From: Bacteroidia bacterium
GTDB taxonomy: Bacteria > Bacteroidota > Bacteroidia > Bacteroidales > Azobacteroidaceae
Assembly (NCBI GenBank): GCA_025996865.1
Contig: BNTV01000104.1
Coordinates: 1-17,058, forward strand
DNA: 17,058 nt
Reading direction: 5' to 3'
The first letter of the stretch is position 1, and every line of letters begins with the position of its first letter. Positions 14,805 through 17,058 of the stretch are shown piece by piece. Under the pieces are notes generated by a model. It worked only from the letters and a program-made list of their open reading frames with translations, was not told the DNA's origin and made no database searches. The translations under genes and the position numbers were made by a program.

Positions 14805-15410
14805 ATGCAATTTACAGCACTTGCCTTTCCTGTTTTCGAAAAGTCTATTGAGGACTATCACAAGTGGGATGATGTGGACGCAACTATTCAAAATCCTTGT
14901 CCTGAGAAGTCTATCGAGTATTATCTTTATCTGAAAAACTGGATTGATACGGTTCAATGGCATTTGGAAGATATTATCCGTGATCCGGGAATAGATCCGG
15001 TCAAAGCCTTGGAAATCAAACGGAGAATTGACAAATCAAATCAAGACCGTACGGACCTGGTCGAATTGATTGACAGTTATTTTTGGGAAAAATACCGGAA
15101 TATTCAGCCTTCGGAAAAGGCGACGCTCAACACGGAAAGTCCGGCGTGGGCTATCGACCGCCTGTCTATTTTGGCTTTGAAAATCTTTCACATGCAGAAG
15201 GAAGTAGAACGGCGCGATGATAACCAAACGGATAAGGAATTGTACCGGAATAAATTAAATATTCTTTTGGAACAACGGAAAGATTTGTCTTTAGCCATCG
15301 ACCAACTTTTGGAAGACATTGAGTCGGGCAAAAAATACATGAAGGTCTATAAACAAATGAAAATGTATAATGATCCGGATTCTAATCCGGTGTTGTACGG
15401 TAAAAAATAA
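14805..15410 (+). CDS. DUF4254 domain protein
   Basis: A 201-residue, highly charged and probably helical soluble protein without a signal peptide or membrane segment. The sequence (YHKWDDVDATIQNP, SIEYYLYLKNWIDTVQWHLEDIIRDP, QDRTDLVELID, and PAWAIDRLSILALKIFHM in the middle) matches my recollection of the DUF4254 family, which is found in Bacteroidota and often sits next to GT9 glycosyltransferases. No catalytic motif can be recognised and the molecular function is unknown. The ATG at 14805 follows an A-rich tract and a well-placed promoter. The TAA stop is one base before the GT9 start, so the two genes are very likely cotranscribed and translationally coupled. A role in lipid A-core or other envelope glycan assembly is inferred from this pairing only. 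Confidence 0.75.
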   Translation: MQFTALAFPVFEKSIEDYHKWDDVDATIQNPCPEKSIEYYLYLKNWIDTVQWHLEDIIRDPGIDPVKALEIKRRIDKSNQDRTDLVELIDSYFWEKYRNIQPSEKATLNTESPAWAIDRLSILALKIFHMQKEVERRDDNQTDKELYRNKLNILLEQRKDLSLAIDQLLEDIESGKKYMKVYKQMKMYNDPDSNPVLYGKK

Positions 15411-15411
15411 T

Positions 15412-16440
15412 ATGGCGATTACGCTTGTTATCCGCTTGTCATCTTTGGGAGACGTTGCGATTCTGATTCCCACGCTTTATTCGGTTGCCTTAAAAAATCC
15501 GGATGACAAGTTTTTTTTGATTACCAAAAAACCTTTACAGCCTTTGTTTTTCAATAAACCGGACAACTTGGAGATTTTTCCGGTGCAAACAAAAGGCAGG
15601 CATAAAGGTTTCTTCGGATTAATCCGGTCTGTCCGGGACGTCCATTCGATTATTAACCGGCTGAATGGGAAGGACATAAAAGTAGCCGATTTACATGACG
15701 TTATCCGTTCGACAATTGTCGATTTCTTTTTCAGACTGAAAGGTGCGGAAATTGCAGTGATCGATAAAGGAAGGCAAGCTAAAAAAGCGCTTGTCCGCAG
15801 AAACAATAAAAAATTCTTGCCTTTACAAACTTCTTTCAGCCGTTATCAGAAAGTTTTTGAAAAATTAGGTTACGATACAAGCCTGAATTTCAAGGGATTT
15901 TATCCGAAAGAAAATAAAAAAGCCGAAACGTGGATTGGGATTGCTCCCTTTGCCAAACATCGCGGCAAGATTTATCCTTTCGAACAAATGGAAGAAGTTG
16001 TGCGCATCTTGAATAACCGACCGGCCACGAAGATTTTCCTGTTCGGGGGAAAAGAAGAAAGTCCTTTGCTGGAAGAATGGACAACGAAATACGAACACGT
16101 GGAATCCGTCGCGGGATTAATGCCTTTCCCCGATGAACTTTCTTTGATGAATCGTTTGGATGTGATGTTGAGCATGGATTCCGCCAATATGCACCTGGCA
16201 TCTTTGGTTAATACGCCGGTTGTTTCCGTTTGGGGCGCAACGCATCCTTATACCGGCTTTTACGGTTACAATCAAAACCCCGAGAATGCGGTACAAATAG
16301 ACTTGTCTTGCCGTCCTTGCTCGATTTTCGGGGGTAAACCTTGTTGGCGGGGCGATTATGCTTGTTTAACGCAAATCAGTCCTCCCGTGATTGTTGAAAA
16401 AATCTATTCGATAATTTCCTTGTCCTCAAAAAGTTTCTGA
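15412..16440 (+). CDS. Glycosyltransferase family 9 (heptosyltransferase-like)
   Basis: A 342-residue protein. The ATG at 15412 is chosen over an in-frame ATG at 15370 inside the DUF4254 gene because it gives the family N-terminus MAITLVIRLSSLGDVAILIP. In that stretch Asp13 corresponds to the catalytic aspartate of WaaC/WaaF. The second Rossmann half shows GIAPFAKHRGKIYP (176-189), LFGGKEE (210-216), GLMPFPDELSLMNRLD (235-250) and MDSANMHLASLVNTPVVSVWGATHP (255-279), the GT9 nucleotide-sugar-binding region. Four cysteines near the end (Cys300, Cys303, Cys311, Cys318) form the C-terminal pattern often seen in this family. It would add a heptose or related sugar to the LPS core at the inner face of the cytoplasmic membrane; the real sugar is unknown. 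Its last 37 bp overlap the tig 3' end on the opposite strand. Confidence 0.92.
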   Translation: MAITLVIRLSSLGDVAILIPTLYSVALKNPDDKFFLITKKPLQPLFFNKPDNLEIFPVQTKGRHKGFFGLIRSVRDVHSIINRLNGKDIKVADLHDVIRSTIVDFFFRLKGAEIAVIDKGRQAKKALVRRNNKKFLPLQTSFSRYQKVFEKLGYDTSLNFKGFYPKENKKAETWIGIAPFAKHRGKIYPFEQMEEVVRILNNRPATKIFLFGGKEESPLLEEWTTKYEHVESVAGLMPFPDELSLMNRLDVMLSMDSANMHLASLVNTPVVSVWGATHPYTGFYGYNQNPENAVQIDLSCRPCSIFGGKPCWRGDYACLTQISPPVIVEKIYSIISLSSKSF

Positions 16441-17058
16441 AACTCCTCCTCCGTAAGGGTTTTCGGCTCCAGTGTCAGTTTTTCTTTGAGCAAATCCGAC
16501 AATTTCGTTTCGGCGGATTTGTCAACTAAATGACGAAAGGTTTCTTCTTTTTTCAACATTTTCAGCGAATAATCTTCTATCAGTTCGTCGGGAATATTGT
16601 TCATTCCGTATTGGGCAAATTGTGTGCGCGTTGCTTGTTTAGCGGCTTCGCGGATGTCAATGTCCTCCACTTTTATTTCGTAGTCCTTGATTAACTGTTC
16701 TTTAATCAAATGGAATTTCAAATCTTCTATAATTTTCGGGAAGTCTTGTTCAAGAGATTCCGGCGTTCTTTCGGCGGAAGATGTCAGCAGCCAACGTTTC
16801 AGGAATGTTTCGGGGAATTGTAATTCACCGGCTTTTTCTTCCAGATATTTACGCAGGTCTATCCAAAATTTATAATCGCTTTCGGGAATCAATTGTTGAG
16901 AAATGATTTCTTGGGTCTTTTCGCGGAAAGCTTCCTCGGTAGTGACCGTTTCCGGTTCGAATACTTTATCGAATAATTCCTGGTTTATTTCAGCTTCCAT
17001 GTAACGGGTTATTTCCTTGATTTCAAAAGAAAAATTGCCGGTATAATTCTCTATTTCG
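16404..17058 (-). CDS. tig: Trigger factor, C-terminal part (partial)
   Basis: The frame is open from the right edge to the TAG stop at 16404-16406, about 217 codons. The ATG at 17000 is internal: upstream codons continue the protein as EIENYTGNFSFEIKEITRY. What is visible matches the end of the PPIase region and the helical C-terminal chaperone arms: LNQELF-like NQELFDKVF, EEAFREKTQEII, the FPETFLKRWL helix, then a very charged helical stretch ending EEFQKLFEDKEIIE. Trigger factor binds ribosomes near L23 and shields nascent chains. The ribosome-binding N-terminus lies outside the window. In many Bacteroidales tig is followed by clpP and clpX; here its 3' end instead converges on and overlaps the glycosyltransferase gene by 37 bp. 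Confidence 0.88.
   Translation of the reverse strand, partial: EIENYTGNFSFEIKEITRYMEAEINQELFDKVFEPETVTTEEAFREKTQEIISQQLIPESDYKFWIDLRKYLEEKAGELQFPETFLKRWLLTSSAERTPESLEQDFPKIIEDLKFHLIKEQLIKDYEIKVEDIDIREAAKQATRTQFAQYGMNNIPDELIEDYSLKMLKKEETFRHLVDKSAETKLSDLLKEKLTLEPKTLTEEEFQKLFEDKEIIE

Noticed and set aside
14613..14963. 116-codon - strand open frame across the regulator-DUF4254 gap
   Set aside because: It covers the well-supported promoter and the DUF4254 start on the opposite strand, and its sequence has no family-like features.
17000..17000. ATG at 17000 as the start of a short trigger-factor-like protein
   Set aside because: The frame stays open upstream to the window edge with trigger-factor-like residues, so this is an internal methionine of a longer gene.

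Overview
The window looks like a piece of a Bacteroidales (Bacteroidota) chromosome. The evidence is a SusC/SusD pair with a DUF4959-type lipoprotein, the dnaE-trxA neighbourhood, start codons preceded by A/T-rich tracts instead of Shine-Dalgarno sites, and several matches to the Bacteroides -7 promoter motif TAnnTTTG. Genus cannot be settled from the sequence.

Layout. Positions 1-2535 (+ strand) are core genes: the 3' end of dnaE, then trxA, mdh and a LysE-type exporter. A degenerate G/C-rich repeat lies before mdh, and a striking inverted repeat lies between mdh and the exporter. Positions 2668-14616 (all - strand) are a compact polysaccharide-utilisation locus. Read in its own direction it runs: membrane-spanning regulator, SusC, SusD, DUF4959/DUF5126/DUF5000-type surface lipoprotein, GH31 alpha-glycosidase. 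Positions 14805-16440 (+ strand) hold a DUF4254 protein and a GT9 heptosyltransferase-like enzyme, one base apart and behind a good promoter. Positions 16404-17058 (- strand) are the 3' part of the trigger factor gene, overlapping the glycosyltransferase tail to tail.

How the genes may work together. The lipoprotein and SusD would hold a glycan at the cell surface, SusC would import it with TonB energy, and the periplasmic GH31 would trim alpha-linked glucose or xylose. The most interesting gene is the regulator (12043-14616). It joins a secreted LamG-like plus Kelch-like sensor through one membrane helix to a cytoplasmic winged helix and a BTAD-like TPR domain of the SARP type. This is neither a standard hybrid two-component system, nor a SusR, nor an anti-sigma/ECF pair. 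It sits directly upstream of susC on the same strand, and a small inverted repeat lies next to the likely susC promoter. I consider this the best candidate for a little-described sensing system in the window.
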